DNA of 64,000 nt from Euphorbia lathyris (GCF_963576675.1 NC_088911.1:133117929-133181928); one strand, 5' to 3'. Numbered from the stretch's first letter, positions 31,461 to 42,747 are shown. The notes: generated by a model not told the origin, from the letters alone. Translations and numbers: made by a program.

Positions 31461-33116
31461 TGATAGGGGTCAAAAACCCCTATCTTTGGGTACGGTTTTA
31501 GGACGGGTTTTAGCGTTATTTTGTTAATAAGCGAGCAATTCTCGCATTTAAATGCTTTTGTGTGAGTTAGTTAGAAATTGGAAACGTTTTATTTACTTTT
31601 CGTTGTTTAGGCTCGTTTTATGATCAATTTAGGCAAATACGGCCAAAATGGCATGCATATTATAATGCCGTTATCTTTTGAAGCTAATTGGTCCGTCAAA
31701 AGTCGCACCAAACGAAGCGTTTGCTCAAATAAGCGATTGGCGGGTCAATTTAGCCCTTGGACTAATGTTGTTTGGAGTTTATGTGCGTGTGCAGGTTAAA
31801 ACATGATCAATTTCAGGCAAAAATCGTGTCTCGGGGACCCCCGGCAGTTGCTCGGCGAATTGAGCATCGGCGCGCAGCCCGGGCGCTGCTCGGCGAGCAG
31901 CCCAGGCACTGCCCAGGCACTGCCCAGGCACTGTGCCTGCTCGCCGAGCAGGCCACCAGAGGCCTACTCGGTGAGCAGGAGCCTGCTCGCCGAGCAGGCC
32001 GCCAGGCGCCTGCTCGGCGAGCAGGGGGCTGCTCGTCGCGAGCAGCCCTGCGGGAATTGGTCAAAAAGACCAATTCCGCCCCCACGAAGCCACGTTCGGC
32101 CCCACGTCTTCCTACACCAACAAGGACACGAAAATAGGTCAAAACGAGGCCCGAGATGCGTCTATAAATAGGATTTTTCCATTGTAATTTAAATATCTTT
32201 TACTTTTGTAATTAGCTTAGCTTCCACCTTGAGAAATCCTCTCCACCTCCTCCATATCCTTCAAACCTCCATTGAAGATACCTTCGAAGCTCCGTTCACC
32301 GAGGATTACTCAAGCTCCATCCTTAAATCCTAGAAAGACGCCTGCATTGGTAGACAGGTTCCCTGAAAGGGATTTTTCTTCTTTTATACTCTGTCTAGCC
32401 TCTGATACATGCTATGAATTCTAGGTTTATTGTAACTTCGTGACAATACATTCATCTTTGATATATAATATAGTTTTTGTTCATTCTATTGTTTTGATGT
32501 TTTAACCTTTGTCTCACGCTTTGTCTGATTGGTTTAACTCATTCGATAATCCCAAAATTAGGTTGGCACATATTGCGAGCTGAATCTGACCTAGTCAGTG
32601 CCTATAGGATTGACGACCCTATAGAAGATTAAGCCCAAATTACTGAGCCTTAGAGCTAGTTTCGGCCTTACAAGGGAATCACGAACTAGGGACTCTAGGA
32701 GGATAGGTCGGGTTAATCGCCTTGGACACAAGCGACTTAGTTTCAATTCAATTGCTTAAACATTCTATCATTGTTATCATCGTATTCCTTCATGTTCATT
32801 CAGTTAATTGCTTTGGTAAAAGATCAATTAGGGGTAGAGTAACTTAGTTAGGGTTAGAATAACTTAGCTAGAATTAGATAACTTAGTTAGAATTAGATAA
32901 CTTAGCTAGGATTAGCATAATTCAACCTAGGAGTAGATTAATTAAACAAACCAAACTCAAAACCCCCTAAGCCTAGATAACATCCGAGATCGAGTAGCTT
33001 GATACTTGCAGAAATAAATCCTGTGGATGATAACCTGGACTTAAACCAGAAATTTATTACTTGATAACGACGGGGTACACTTATCCCTTAGTGAGGATTC
33101 TCTGGAATCCGCATCA
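31461..33116 (+). repeat. 3' LTR of Athila element 2
   Basis: It starts TGATAGGGGTC after the PPT and ends CCGCATCA, next to Tork RNase H coding sequence, which fixes the right boundary. Inside are many CTGCTCGGCGAGCAG-type palindromes (31850-32050), a TATA box, and four tandem TTAGATAACTTAGTTAGAA-like units near 32835-32925. ORFs at 31772-32171 are readings of the palindromes. Confidence 0.8.
32161..32170 (+). promoter_or_regulatory. TATA box of the Athila 2 LTR
   Basis: TCTATAAATA lies about 110 bp downstream of the palindrome cluster in the LTR, where the element's promoter is expected. Confidence 0.6.
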
Positions 33117-33874
33117 CCAAGCCTGTTAATACACCTTTAGCAGCTCACTTCAAGTTGAGTAATAGAGCTTGTCCTAAGTCAGATGAAGAAAAAACGAGTA
33201 TGTCTTCTGTTCCTTATTCATCTGCTGTTGGTTCTTTGATGTATGCTATGGTTTGTACTAGACCAGATATCGCACAGGCTGTTGGTTTGGTGAGTAGATA
33301 CTTATCCAATCCGGGTAAGGTTCATTGGGAAGCTGTTAAGTGGATTTTCAGATATTTGCATGGTACTTCCAAATTGAGTTTGTGTTATGGATGTGGAAAA
33401 CCGATTCTTGAGGGATATACAGATGCAGACATGGCTGGTGATCTTGATAATAGAAAGTCTACCTCAGGTTATGTGTTTACATTTTCAGGGGGAGCCATTT
33501 CATGGCAATCCAAGCTACAAAAGTGTGTAGCATTGTCTACTACTGAGGCAGAGTATATAGTAGCTGTGGAAGCATGTAAAGAGATGATTTGGTTGAAGAG
33601 GTTCCTTCAAGAGTTGGGTTTGAAACAATGTGAGTATGTGACATTCTGTGACAGTCAGAGTGCTATGGACTTGAGCAAGAATGCCATGTATCATGCTCGT
33701 ACCAAGCACATTGATATCAGATATCATTGGTTGCGGAATGTGATTGAAGAGAAAGAATTGTTGTTAAAGAAAGTCCACACAGATAAAAATGCAGCAGACA
33801 TGTTAACCAAGGTGGTTCCTGGAAGCAAGCTTGAGCTTTGTAATAAACTTTCCGGGATGAGATTCAAACGTTGA
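33117..33874 (+). pseudogene. copia RT end and RNase H of the Tork-type element
   Basis: Right after the Athila LTR the host copia frame resumes with KPVNTPLAAHF, then YAMVCTRPDIAQ, DADMAGDLDNRKSTSGY, STTEAEY and CDSQSAMDLSKN, ending with ADMLTK and a TGA at 33872-33874. These are the copia RNase H blocks, with the last part of RT in front. The frame is open throughout, but its upstream half is deleted. PPT and 3' LTR follow. Confidence 0.9.
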
Positions 33875-33904
33875 AGAATTTGAGTTTTTCTTCTCTCCGT
33901 GATG

Positions 33905-33920
33905 GGCTGGAGGGGGAGAT
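33905..33920 (+). promoter_or_regulatory. polypurine tract of the Tork-type element
   Basis: GGCTGGAGGGGGAGAT sits directly before the 3' LTR start at 33921. Confidence 0.8.
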
Positions 33921-34626
33921 TGTTATGGGTCCCGCCCATATTTAAAGTCCATTTATTATTAATTTTGGCTTCTTTGAGAAGCTATATTAATGTGTATTTA
34001 TTGGAATGAGTTGTATTCATTTAATATAAGTGAAGGAAGAAGAAAAGACACACACCAAAAGGAGATTTTCGGATTTGGCCTTTTCTCTCATTAGGTCAGT
34101 TCACGTTTTTGTCGATTCTCGGAGATTGAACCGTCGGATCGTCATGATGTTTGGACAGGAGCTTCTAGACATATTGTTCCTTGTTCTCACCATTGGATTG
34201 CCGTTCGGGGGTCGGGAAGGTCTGTTCGGAGTTGGGGCAGATTGTAGACTGATTTCTTCTCTTTCTTGGTATTTCTCTACTTCTTCAAATCTCTTATTGT
34301 TTCATGATTGTTGGTGGGTTATAAACCTTTTGTAAGACTTTATTGGGTTTGTTTTGCCCTCAATTTTATCAGAATAAGAGAAGTAGGGTGGACTCCTCAA
34401 AGGTCCCATGGTTTTTACTCTTCACACCGAAGAGGTTTTCCACGTATAAATCTTGTGTTGTTGATTGTGGTTTTGGATTTCCATTCTTGTGGTTATAGTT
34501 GCTATTTTGATTTGGACTTGGGTTGTGCTTTGGTTGATTGTTTGTTAGATTGATCCTTGTGGTGTTGTTATTGGTATTCCGCGTATTTGATTGTTGTTAT
34601 TGGTAACCCGTCTTTTGGGTCCTTCA
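33921..34626 (+). repeat. 3' LTR of the Tork-type element
   Basis: Matches 23485-24191, ends CCTTCA and is followed by the ATTCC target copy. Confidence 0.92.
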
Positions 34627-34713
34627 ATTCCAACTGGTTCGATATACCTGTTTCCCTAAAATGTTATACTCAGACCAATGCAGAAGACTTCCCATCAGCA
34701 TCCATACAGAAAC

Positions 34714-34924
34714 TGTTAAGAAGAGTACACGAAGCAAATAAGCAGTAACAGAATTCAGTTAGTATAGCTAACAGAGTTAGGTGCAAAAGGATACCAGCTG
34801 TCATAATTTGTGTATATTAAATACCCTTTATATCCCCATTCTACTGTGTATATAAACAGAGTGTAACTGATGCAATTGATCAATAAAAAAAATACATTCT
34901 TCATTCTGAATTTTACTTTAAACA
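34714..34924 (+). repeat. 5' LTR of the short-LTR copia element
   Basis: 211 bp, TGTTAAG to TTTAAACA, with TTTATAT and GTATATAAA TATA-like words near 34830-34856. Confidence 0.92.
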
Positions 34925-34939
34925 TGGTATCAGAGCGGG
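34925..34939 (+). promoter_or_regulatory. primer binding site of the short-LTR copia element
   Basis: TGGTATCAGAGCGGG directly abuts the 5' LTR; the tRNA-Met type primer site. Confidence 0.85.
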
Positions 34940-34981
34940 TTTATGATCAGACTGGGAAATTCTTGATCGATTTTTGACGGA

Positions 34982-37900
34982 ATGCGTCCAAAGAAATCTC
35001 GATCGAAATCATACGCAGAGACTGTGCGTGATTCTCTTGTGAATTCAGAAATAAAAGATTCCGACGACGATTCCGGCAATATTTCACCTCGAAGTGTTCC
35101 AGAAATTCCCGATTCAATTCCTTCAACAACTCACAACATAGATCGGAGTTCAATTCCTCCGGTAACGATGACTACACCTCAACAGGTAACAAGCAATGAC
35201 AACCCTAGCATGCTTTTGGTTTCTACTTTGTTGAATGGAAGTAATTACATCGCATGGAAACGAACAATGGTTTTGGCATTAAGTGCTAAGCGCAAGTTAA
35301 AATTCATTCAGAAGAATAGTAAACCTGATGATGAAGGTTTGGATGAATATTCTAAGTGGAAATGGGATGATGATCTAGTTTTCTCTTGGATTCGCAACTC
35401 TCTCACTAAAGAATTGGCTGATGTGTTCTTGTTTGCCAAATCCTCTTTCTCTTTGTGGAAGGAGATTGAACAGAGATATGGTGAGAGTAATGGTCCCTTA
35501 ATCTTTCAGTTAAGGAGGGAAATTAGTATTCTAACTCAAGGGAATCTCAGTCTTGTTGATTTTTTTAACAAAATCAAGAGAAAATGGGATGAATTAGCTG
35601 AAATCAAGCCTTTACTCAGTTGTACTTGTGGAGAAGCGCGAAAGCAAGCTCAAGATCAACTTGAGGAAGAATAGTTAATGCAATTTCTTTCTGGTCTTCA
35701 TTGTGATTTTGATCATGTGCGTGAGCAGATACTTCTAATGGAACCACTTCCTGCAGTAAACAAGGCTTATTCCATGCTGATGAGAATTGAAAGGCAGAGG
35801 AGCATAGAAAGTGAGGTGAAAGAGGATTTTGTCAATGCTTCTATGTCTAAATCTCAAAACAAGAAAGGTAGTAGAAAATCTAGTGGGAGTTATAATTCCA
35901 ACCAGAATCGGAGTCAATCAAGTGATAACAGCAACAAAGATGAGAAGTTCTGTAAATATTACAGGAAATCTGGGCACGAAAAGGCTGATTGCTTCAAACT
36001 TGTAGGATATCCGGATTGGTATAAAGGGAAGAAGAACAACAATCACAAGCAGCATGCTTATATGTCAAAGGAAGAGTCCTTTCCACTAGTTGAAGGAGAT
36101 TCTGATAGTGAAAAAGAAGAATCAATGCAAGTTTTGGTACAAAGAGAAGTTCAAAAGGCTTTAAGGAATAAGTTAGTGGCTGATAGCAGTAAGAATCATG
36201 AATTTTCTGCATTTGCTGGTATGAGTTCTGCAGGTAAAATTTCTAAATGCAAGTCAAAATTGTCAAACATTGAATTTGCTTGGATAATAGATTCTGGAGC
36301 AACCACGCATATGTCATTTGATGATAGTGTTATGCATAATGTGGTTAAATTGTCAAATGAGCACAGGAAAGTGTTCTTGCCTACAGGAGAGTCTCAGAAT
36401 GTGTCCAAAAAAGGAGACATTGAACTTGGCAACAAATTTGTGTTGAGAAATGTGTTATATATGCCAGAGTTCCATTACCATTTGCTCTTTGTAGGGAAAT
36501 TGTTGCAAGATCAGAATATTAGCATTAGATTTTTTGCTAAATACTGTATTTTGCAGGACCAAGCATCTGAAAGAATAATAGCCGTGGGATTCTTACAAGA
36601 AGGACTTTATTTTCTCACAAAGAGATCTTTCAATAAAGAGGTAATAAAAGAATATGCTAGTTTTAGTAGTACAATAAATCATAGTTTGGTTGCCAAAGAA
36701 CATGATGTTTCAGAGAATATGAAAATTTGGCATCAAAGACTAGGACACTTGTCTACTAGTAGTATGAAGCATGTAAAAGCTATACAAAATAAAGAAATAG
36801 TACAGATTTCTGATTTTGAGCATTGTGATGTATGCCTGAGGAGTAAAGCAGTGAGGCAATCATTTTGTAATAGCTCTACTAAATCAATAAAACTGTTTGA
36901 GTTGATTCATATGGATGTATGGGGCCCCTACAAACAGGTTTCCTTAACTGGGGACAAATTTATATTGACAATTGTTGATGATTTTTCTAGAGCATTGTGG
37001 GTTGTGCTATTCAAATCCAAGGATCAAGTACCACGCTTGATTGAGAGTTATATAAGACTTGTACAAAATCAGTTTGACACAAACATTAAGACCATAAGGT
37101 CCGATAATGGTACAGAATTCACAAACCAGAATACTCAGGCATTGTTCAAGCAGTTGGGGATCATTCATCAAAGGTCATGTATTCATACTCCACAGCAAAA
37201 TGGAACTGTGGAAAGGAGGCACATAAGTTTAACTACAGTGGCAAGGGCATTATTGAAACAAGGAAGTTTAACTCAAAAGTTTTGGGGTGAGGCAATGCTT
37301 CATGCTGCCACTTTGATTAATTTGTACCCCACCAAGGTATTGAATTGGCAGACACCATACAAAGTACTATATGGAAAGGAGCCTGATTACACAAGATTAA
37401 AGGTTTTTGGGTGCACTGCATATGCAGTAAACACAGATGCAAAGAGAGGAAAATTTGAAGACAGGGCTTCCAAATGTGTATACTTGGGAAGTTCACCTGG
37501 GCAGAAGGGATGGAAGTTATATAATCTCAAGACACATAGCTTGTGTGTGTCAAGAGATGTTCACTTTGTTGAGAAAGATTTTAATTTTTCTAACAATTTT
37601 TCTTCTGTATTACCAGGATCACAACAGAACAATATAGGTTTACCCATATATGAAGTTTAAAATGAAGAATCTCTCAGTCCTTTTCTTACAGAAAATGCGG
37701 ATAATAGACATTCACCAACACTTCACCTTGATGTAGAGGATTCATCTTTGCCTGATGTACCTGTCCATCAAACACAGCCATCAAACAACATTATAGAAGG
37801 AGTGGAAGAACAAGAAGCAAGTACCCAAAGCGATCATGAGACTGAATAACAACATCTAAGAAGGTCAAGCAGGAACGTGAAACCTCCAGCTTGGACTTTA

Positions 37901-39666
37901 GACTTTGTTACTCATGTTATCTACAATGATAACAATGTGGAGATGCCACCATTTACTAATAATCATGCTGTTTTTTGAGCAACTTGGCTAAAATTCCAGA
38001 GCCTAGTTCTTATGCAGCAGCTATTAAAGATCCGAACTGGGTCAATGCTATGAAGATAGAACTGGAGGCATTAGAAAAGAATGGCACTTGGACAATGTGT
38101 TCTCTTCCAAAAGGTAAAAAGGCTATCTCTTCTATGTGGGTTCTTAAAGTGAAATACAAAGTAGATGGGAGTCTTGATAAGTACAAAGCAAGATTAGTAG
38201 CCGAGGGCTATAACCAGAAGTGGGGTATAGACTATCATGACAGTTTTGCCCCAGTTGCAAAAGTAGTCACAGTTAGGTTGATAATTGCTTTAGCAGCACA
38301 TTTTGGATGGGAAATATATCAGATAGATGTAAACAATGCATATCTGCATGGATACATCGAGGAAGAGTTGTATATGGAACCGCCTGAGGGATATAATGCA
38401 AAGCCTGGAGAGGTTGGCAGACTTGTGAAGTCTATATATGGCTTGAAACAGGCTGGAAGACAGTGGAATAAGCAATTTACCAACACTTTGATAAGTTTTG
38501 GGTTCACTAGATCAGTCCATGACTATTGTATGTTCACCAAGAGGGTTGGGGAAGATTTCATAGTCTTGGTAGTATATGTGGATGACGTGTTAATAACAGG
38601 CACTTCCTTGAAGCTTATTACAGAAGTTAAAGATGCACTGCACAAAGCATTCACTATCAAGGATTTGGGTGCTGCTAAGTATTTTCTGGGAGTAGAATTA
38701 TCCAGATCAGAAAAGGGATTTGTATTGTCTCAGCAAAAATACATCATTGATATGATCAATGAAGCTGGTTTACAAAATGCAGAGGCAGTTTCAAGTCCTC
38801 TCCCAGCAGGAATAGATTTTGCAGAAGATAGTCCTCTAATAGATAATCATGAGCAATACAGGAGAATAATAGGGAAGCTACTATATCTGGGCTTCACCAG
38901 ACCAGACATAAGCTACATAACTCAGCAACTGAGTCAGTTCTTGCAAAGCCCAAGCAAGGTTCACTTCAATGCTGCTATCCATGTTTTGAAATATCTCAAA
39001 GGAACTGCAAATATGGGGTTATTGTATCCTAAACAGTCCAGTTTATCTTTGAGAGCATTTTGTAAAAATGACTTTGATGAACAAGTTGTTAAAGATAAAG
39101 TAAGGATGACAGCCTTTAGTGATGCAGATTGGGCTCGATGCAAAGAGACTAGAAGGTCTGTTGGTGGATACTGTGTGTTCTTAGGGGATTGCTTAATCTC
39201 TTGGAAGGCAAAAAAACAACCAACCGTGAGTAAATCTTCTGCTGAAGCAGAATACAGGTCCATGGCAATTACTGCATGTGAAGTAAAATGGATTTCGTTC
39301 TTGTTAGGGGAGCTGAAGTTGAGAGTTGAGAAACCAATACCATTGTATTGTGATAATACAGCAGCAATACACATAGCTGAAAACCCAGTGTATCATGAAA
39401 GGACTAAACATCTGGATATAGACTGTCATATCATAAGGGAACATATACAAAGTGGTTTACTCAAAACCCCTTTCATACATTCTAAAGATCAACTAGCTGA
39501 TGTTCTCACAAAACCTCTATCCTACAAGCAGATGTTGCCAGTCATTTTCAAAATGGGAATGGTTTTACTGCAGAAGATTTCTGAAGACAAAAGTAAGATC
39601 AAACAGAAGAATTGCTTTCGTGAGGAGGGAGTGTTAAGAAGAGTACACGAAGCAAATAAGAAGTAA
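34982..39666 (+). pseudogene. copia gag-pol polyprotein with few lesions
   Basis: From ATG 34982 one frame encodes gag (NPSMLLVSTLLNGSNYIAWK), a zinc knuckle in which the second Cys is Tyr (CKYYRKSGHEKADC), protease IIDSGATTHM, and the integrase finger WHQRLGH...CDVC. The core follows with DVWGPY, SDNGTEF and HTPQQNGTVERR. In-frame stops are TAG 35672-35674, TAA 37658-37660 and TAA near 37848. A one-base loss in the T-run at 37971-37976 shifts the frame. RT (YVDDVLITG) and RNase H (SDADWA, CDNTAAIH) then run open to TAA 39664-39666. The last 11 codons lie in the 3' LTR. Confidence 0.92.
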
Positions 39667-39842
39667 CAGAATTCAGTTAGTATAGCTAACAGAGTTAGGT
39701 GCAAAAGGATACCAGCTGTCACAATTTGTGTATACTAAATACCCTTTATATCCCCATTCTACTGTGTATATAAACAGAGTGTAACTGATGCAATTGATCA
39801 ATAAAAAAAATACATTCTTCATTCTGAATTTTACTTTAAACA
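39632..39842 (+). repeat. 3' LTR of the short-LTR copia element
   Basis: 211 bp, matches 34714-34924 with three differences by eye; carries the last codons of pol. Confidence 0.92.
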
Positions 39843-40521
39843 GAAAGAAATATAAATCAACATAATAAGCAAAACAGAAATCTAAAGACAAAATTTCATT
39901 AAAATAAGAGAATCATTATAATGAGACAGAAGGAAATCTCACACAAAAATGATGAGAAGCACCAATCCCACACCCGACCCAAAAATTAATATATTAGGGC
40001 AGAGGAATTTCAAACAACACAAAAATATAAATTGAAACTTACATGCTAGAGTGAAGATCGAGCTTTTCAGAGGTCTAAAAGATGGATTAGGTCGGAGAAG
40101 AAGTGAGGAGACGGATTAGATCGGTGAAGAAAAGAGGACAGGATTAGCTTGAGGGATTAGATCGGAGAAGAAGTCGCCTGAAAAGAGCGTTATTAGGCCG
40201 GAACAGAAGAATGGTTAGGTCGGAGAGTACAGAAGAGTGAAACCGCCGCTTGTGGAGCTCGAAGAGGAGAAGATATAGATTTGGGGTTTTATCTTTATCT
40301 TTTCCCTTTTTATATTTACTATTTCTTTTTTCTTTATTTTTTCTGTTTTATTTACTTTTAATTACTTTTTTTATTTTTTTATTTCACTAAAACATGCGTC
40401 ACTTTTATTTTCACGGCTGGCGACTGGGAAAATTCATTAGCGACCGAACCGGTCGCAATTTAGCAACCAATTTTGATCTGGTAGCTAAACGCAGTAGCTA
40501 ACTAGCTGTTTTCTTGTAGTG
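39843..40521 (+). repeat. CACTA right-hand portion and terminus
   Basis: Non-coding. GA-rich repeats of GGATTAGATCGGAGAAG type occupy 40080-40230. The last 120 bp hold GCGACC and GGTAGCTA words in both orientations and end with GCTGTTTTCTTGTAGTG, the inverse of the left end. Confidence 0.75.
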
Positions 40522-40523
40522 GA

Positions 40524-40790
40524 CGTACTAGTTTAACAAGGGGTAAAGGATCGTTGCTACCGCGTGCTGTACGCAATCGATCGGATCATATAGATATCCC
40601 TTCAACACAACATAGGGCATCGAAAGGATCTCGGAGATCCACCAAAGCACGAAAGCCAGGATCTTTCAGAAAATGGATTCCTATTCGAAAAGTGCATAAC
40701 CACATGGATAAGCTCATACTAACCCGTCAATTTTGGATCCAATTCGGGATTTTCCTTGGGAGGCGTCGGGAAGGAATTGGAATTTAATGG
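40524..40790. other. probable plastid-derived nuclear insert (NUPT)
   Basis: The stretch around GGATCTCGGAGATCCACC, CCAGGATCTTTCAGAAAA and GGATAAGCTCATACTAACCC is wording I recognise from the inverted-repeat region of plant plastomes near ycf2/ycf15. It is GC-richer than its neighbours. The 77-codon frame over it is a chance reading. The assignment is from memory only and was not searched. Confidence 0.5.
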
Positions 40791-41609
40791 ACATCTTAAA
40801 AATCCTTCCAAATTCAAACTTGTGATTTTCACTTGACAGCAACATTATTCCTCAAACCTTGCAGATCCTAGAGTATGAAGCATATCGATTCACTATTTTC
40901 AACTTCACCAAAATGGTTTCCACAAATCACTACAGCAAAATCGAATTGCAGCTAGTGATTACTGCCTACTGAGGCTTCCCATATTTTGGTTATTGAATAC
41001 AGACCTGACATTTTCCCCTAGAAGAAATTTACAAAATTCAGAGTTCTTCTGCAATTTCAATTTTCCCTTTAATAGACTAATTAATATCCAATGGGAGTTG
41101 AAATTGTTTTGGTAGCTGTAAATAGGCCATAAATTGAAGGGTGAGTAAATTATCCTATCTTTTTACTGGCTGTAATTTGATTTCTTTGTTTTTGGTAAAT
41201 TTTACCCTAGATGTGGTATATATTTTTACCCCATAGGTGTTTCTTTAGCAAAGCAATGAACTTTGTATTTAAATTAGTAAATGCAATCTGTTACTCTCTT
41301 TTTTGCCATAGACACTAGTTATGCTAATTCTAATTATCTAGCAGTACATATGTAGTTTGAGAATATTAATTATCTAGGTACATTTACATATATGAATTAT
41401 ATTCATAAATAGTAAAAACCAAAGGAAAAATCATATTTAGCTTGAAGTTAAAAATGACAATTTCTAATATCAAATTCTTGTTAAAATGACAATTTGTACG
41501 TAAGTTTGTCTTTTGGTTAAACAAACATGTATGTTTATTATTTTTTCTTTAGTTTTTATATATTAGTAAAATTTTAAGAATAATTTTCATTATTTAAATA
41601 TATTGTGGT
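40791..41609. other. intergenic AT-rich DNA
   Basis: I see no gene, terminal repeat or array here. The last eight bases, ATTGTGGT, are the left target copy of the hAT element. Confidence 0.5.
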
Positions 41610-42568
41610 CAGGGCCGATTCTGAGATTTTAGAGGCCCGAGGGCGAATTTCTAAATGAGGCCCTAATAAATAAGTGGAAATAAAAAAAAATAAGTAGAAA
41701 AGCAAATTGTATAAAAGAACATTATTTAAAAATGACACTTTTCTTGTTACATTTAACAAAATATCTAATAAAAACTTCTTATATTGTTTTAAGTATCCAA
41801 TTTCTTATACAAAATGATATCTATGAGCATTTCTAAAAGTAAATTTCTTAAATTTAATAAATTATGAAATAGTTCTAATAGATTTTATGCTCTTTACGAT
41901 ACAAAGCATGATAATAGAAAAATGAAAAACTAAATTTGAAAATCACATCATTTAACGAGGTTTAGCGCCTAAGTTCTTGAAATTGGAAGATTTTGATACA
42001 TTTTTCCCAAACTTCTTTTGAAGACCGAGTAAATCGAATCTGATAGAGTTTCTCAAAGACAACAAAAAAGGTTATTAGTAATTGGAAGTTTCACAGTGAG
42101 GTGATTAGAAAACATAATTGATTATATAGCTGATGAATTGAGAAGATGAACTGATGATGTAAGATAATATTACTGTTTAATATTCTTTGAGATTTGAGTG
42201 TGATTAAAAAATGGAGAGATAAATTATAAATTTTTGTTGGGATTGACAGGTGAGAAAGATAATTATAGAAATACTTTGAGATAAATTAGGGAATTGATGC
42301 CCAAAATTTTTATTAGGAAATTTGGAAAGAATCCGAGATAAATTAGAGAATTTAGAAAGACTATTTAATAACTGATGTCAGCGTTTTTTATTTGGAAAAA
42401 CTAATTTGGAAAGAATTTAATGCCAACGTTTTTAATCAACTATAATTTTTTTTTTGAATTTAATGAAGTATAATTTAATAGATACTAATACATTACTATA
42501 ATTGGGGTCCTTCTCATTCTTGGGCCCTAGGCAGGCGCCCCTCTTGCCCATGCTCAGGAACGGACCTG
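41610..42568. mobile_element. non-autonomous hAT transposon
   Basis: Ends CAGGGCCGATTCTGAG and CTCAGGAACGGACCTG are imperfect inverted repeats of hAT type. Exact 8-bp copies ATTGTGGT flank it (41602-41609 and 42569-42576). Subterminal GAGGCCC and GGGCCC words are also inverted. The 959-bp interior is AT-rich with no transposase. Confidence 0.9.
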
Positions 42569-42570
42569 AT

Positions 42571-42716
42571 TGTGGTGAAGCTCTTAGCCTAGTGGTTGAG
42601 AGCTTATCTATGCCTTGGGAGGTTATGGGTTCGAATCACATCCGGGTCTGGTGGGGATTTTTCTATCTTCTTTAATGTAATGTAAGCGCATTATGCGTAA
42701 TTTTAAAAAAAAAATA
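42571..42716 (+). mobile_element. tRNA-derived SINE
   Basis: A pol III box A (TAGCCTAGTGGTTGAGAGC, 42585-42603) and box B (GGTTCGAATC, 42628-42637) are followed by a unique body and an A-run at 42706-42715. No tRNA cloverleaf is complete, so it is not a tRNA gene. The 5' end is unclear because the hAT target copy overlaps it; AAATATA before the hAT and after the tail may be the SINE's own duplication. Confidence 0.8.
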
Positions 42717-42747
42717 TAGTTATGTATTAATAGAGACCTAAGTTATA

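Larger units (their letters stand above)
25680..33116 (+). mobile_element. Athila-type element 2, remnant (gag end, 3' region, 3' LTR)
   Basis: This gypsy remnant sits inside the Tork pol gene. It begins without a 5' LTR in the C-terminal part of gag, skips pol, and continues with a 3' region, a polypurine tract and a full 3' LTR ending at 33116. The left deletion removed both its own 5' half and the host integrase and RT. It carries a GC-rich palindrome array, split by another LTR element at 26944-29688. Confidence 0.75.
23485..34626 (+). mobile_element. Tork/Tnt1-type Ty1/copia element with nested insertions
   Basis: LTRs of about 707 bp (23485-24191 and 33921-34626) start TGTTATGGG and end CCTTCA. 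They are flanked by ATTCC at 23480-23484 and 34627-34631. A PBS follows the 5' LTR and a PPT precedes the 3' LTR. Only gag, protease, pre-integrase and the RNase H end remain; the integrase core and most of RT were lost where the Athila remnant now sits (about 25680-33116). The LTR pair differs at roughly a dozen positions by eye. Confidence 0.92.
34714..39842 (+). mobile_element. complete short-LTR Ty1/copia element
   Basis: Both 211-bp LTRs (34714-34924 and 39632-39842) start TGTTAAGAAG and end TTTAAACA, and differ at three positions by eye. PBS TGGTATCAGAGCGGG starts at 34925; the purine tract GAGGAGGGAG precedes the 3' LTR. Flanks GAAAC and GAAAG differ at one base. The gag-pol is nearly full length with a few lesions. 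It inserted into CACTA sequence just right of the Tork element. The short LTRs and gag type suggest the Ale/Retrofit group, not confirmed. Confidence 0.92.
20729..40521. mobile_element. non-autonomous CACTA transposon enlarged by nested retrotransposons
   Basis: The left end reads AACTACAAGAAAACAGCTTG (first base mutated from C). The right end is the reverse complement of CACTACAAGAAAACAGCTAG. Inside each end are subterminal words such as GGTAGCTA, GCGACC and AGTCGCTA in both orientations, as in plant CACTA elements. Putative 3-bp target copies are GAT and GAC, not identical. No CACTA transposase was seen. Without the two copia insertions it would be about 3.5 kb. Confidence 0.8.

Noticed and set aside
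31772..32171. ORFs of 109-122 codons on both strands
   Set aside because: Readings of the palindromes in the Athila 2 LTR; composition explains the lack of stops.
33117..33874. Free-standing RNase H gene
   Set aside because: It is the end of the Tork copia pol, followed by its PPT and LTR.
40554..40787. 77-codon basic ORF
   Set aside because: Lies in the probable plastid fragment, where I know of no such gene; likely chance.
42585..42640. Possible tRNA gene from boxes A and B
   Set aside because: No complete cloverleaf and an A-tail follows; a SINE fits better.
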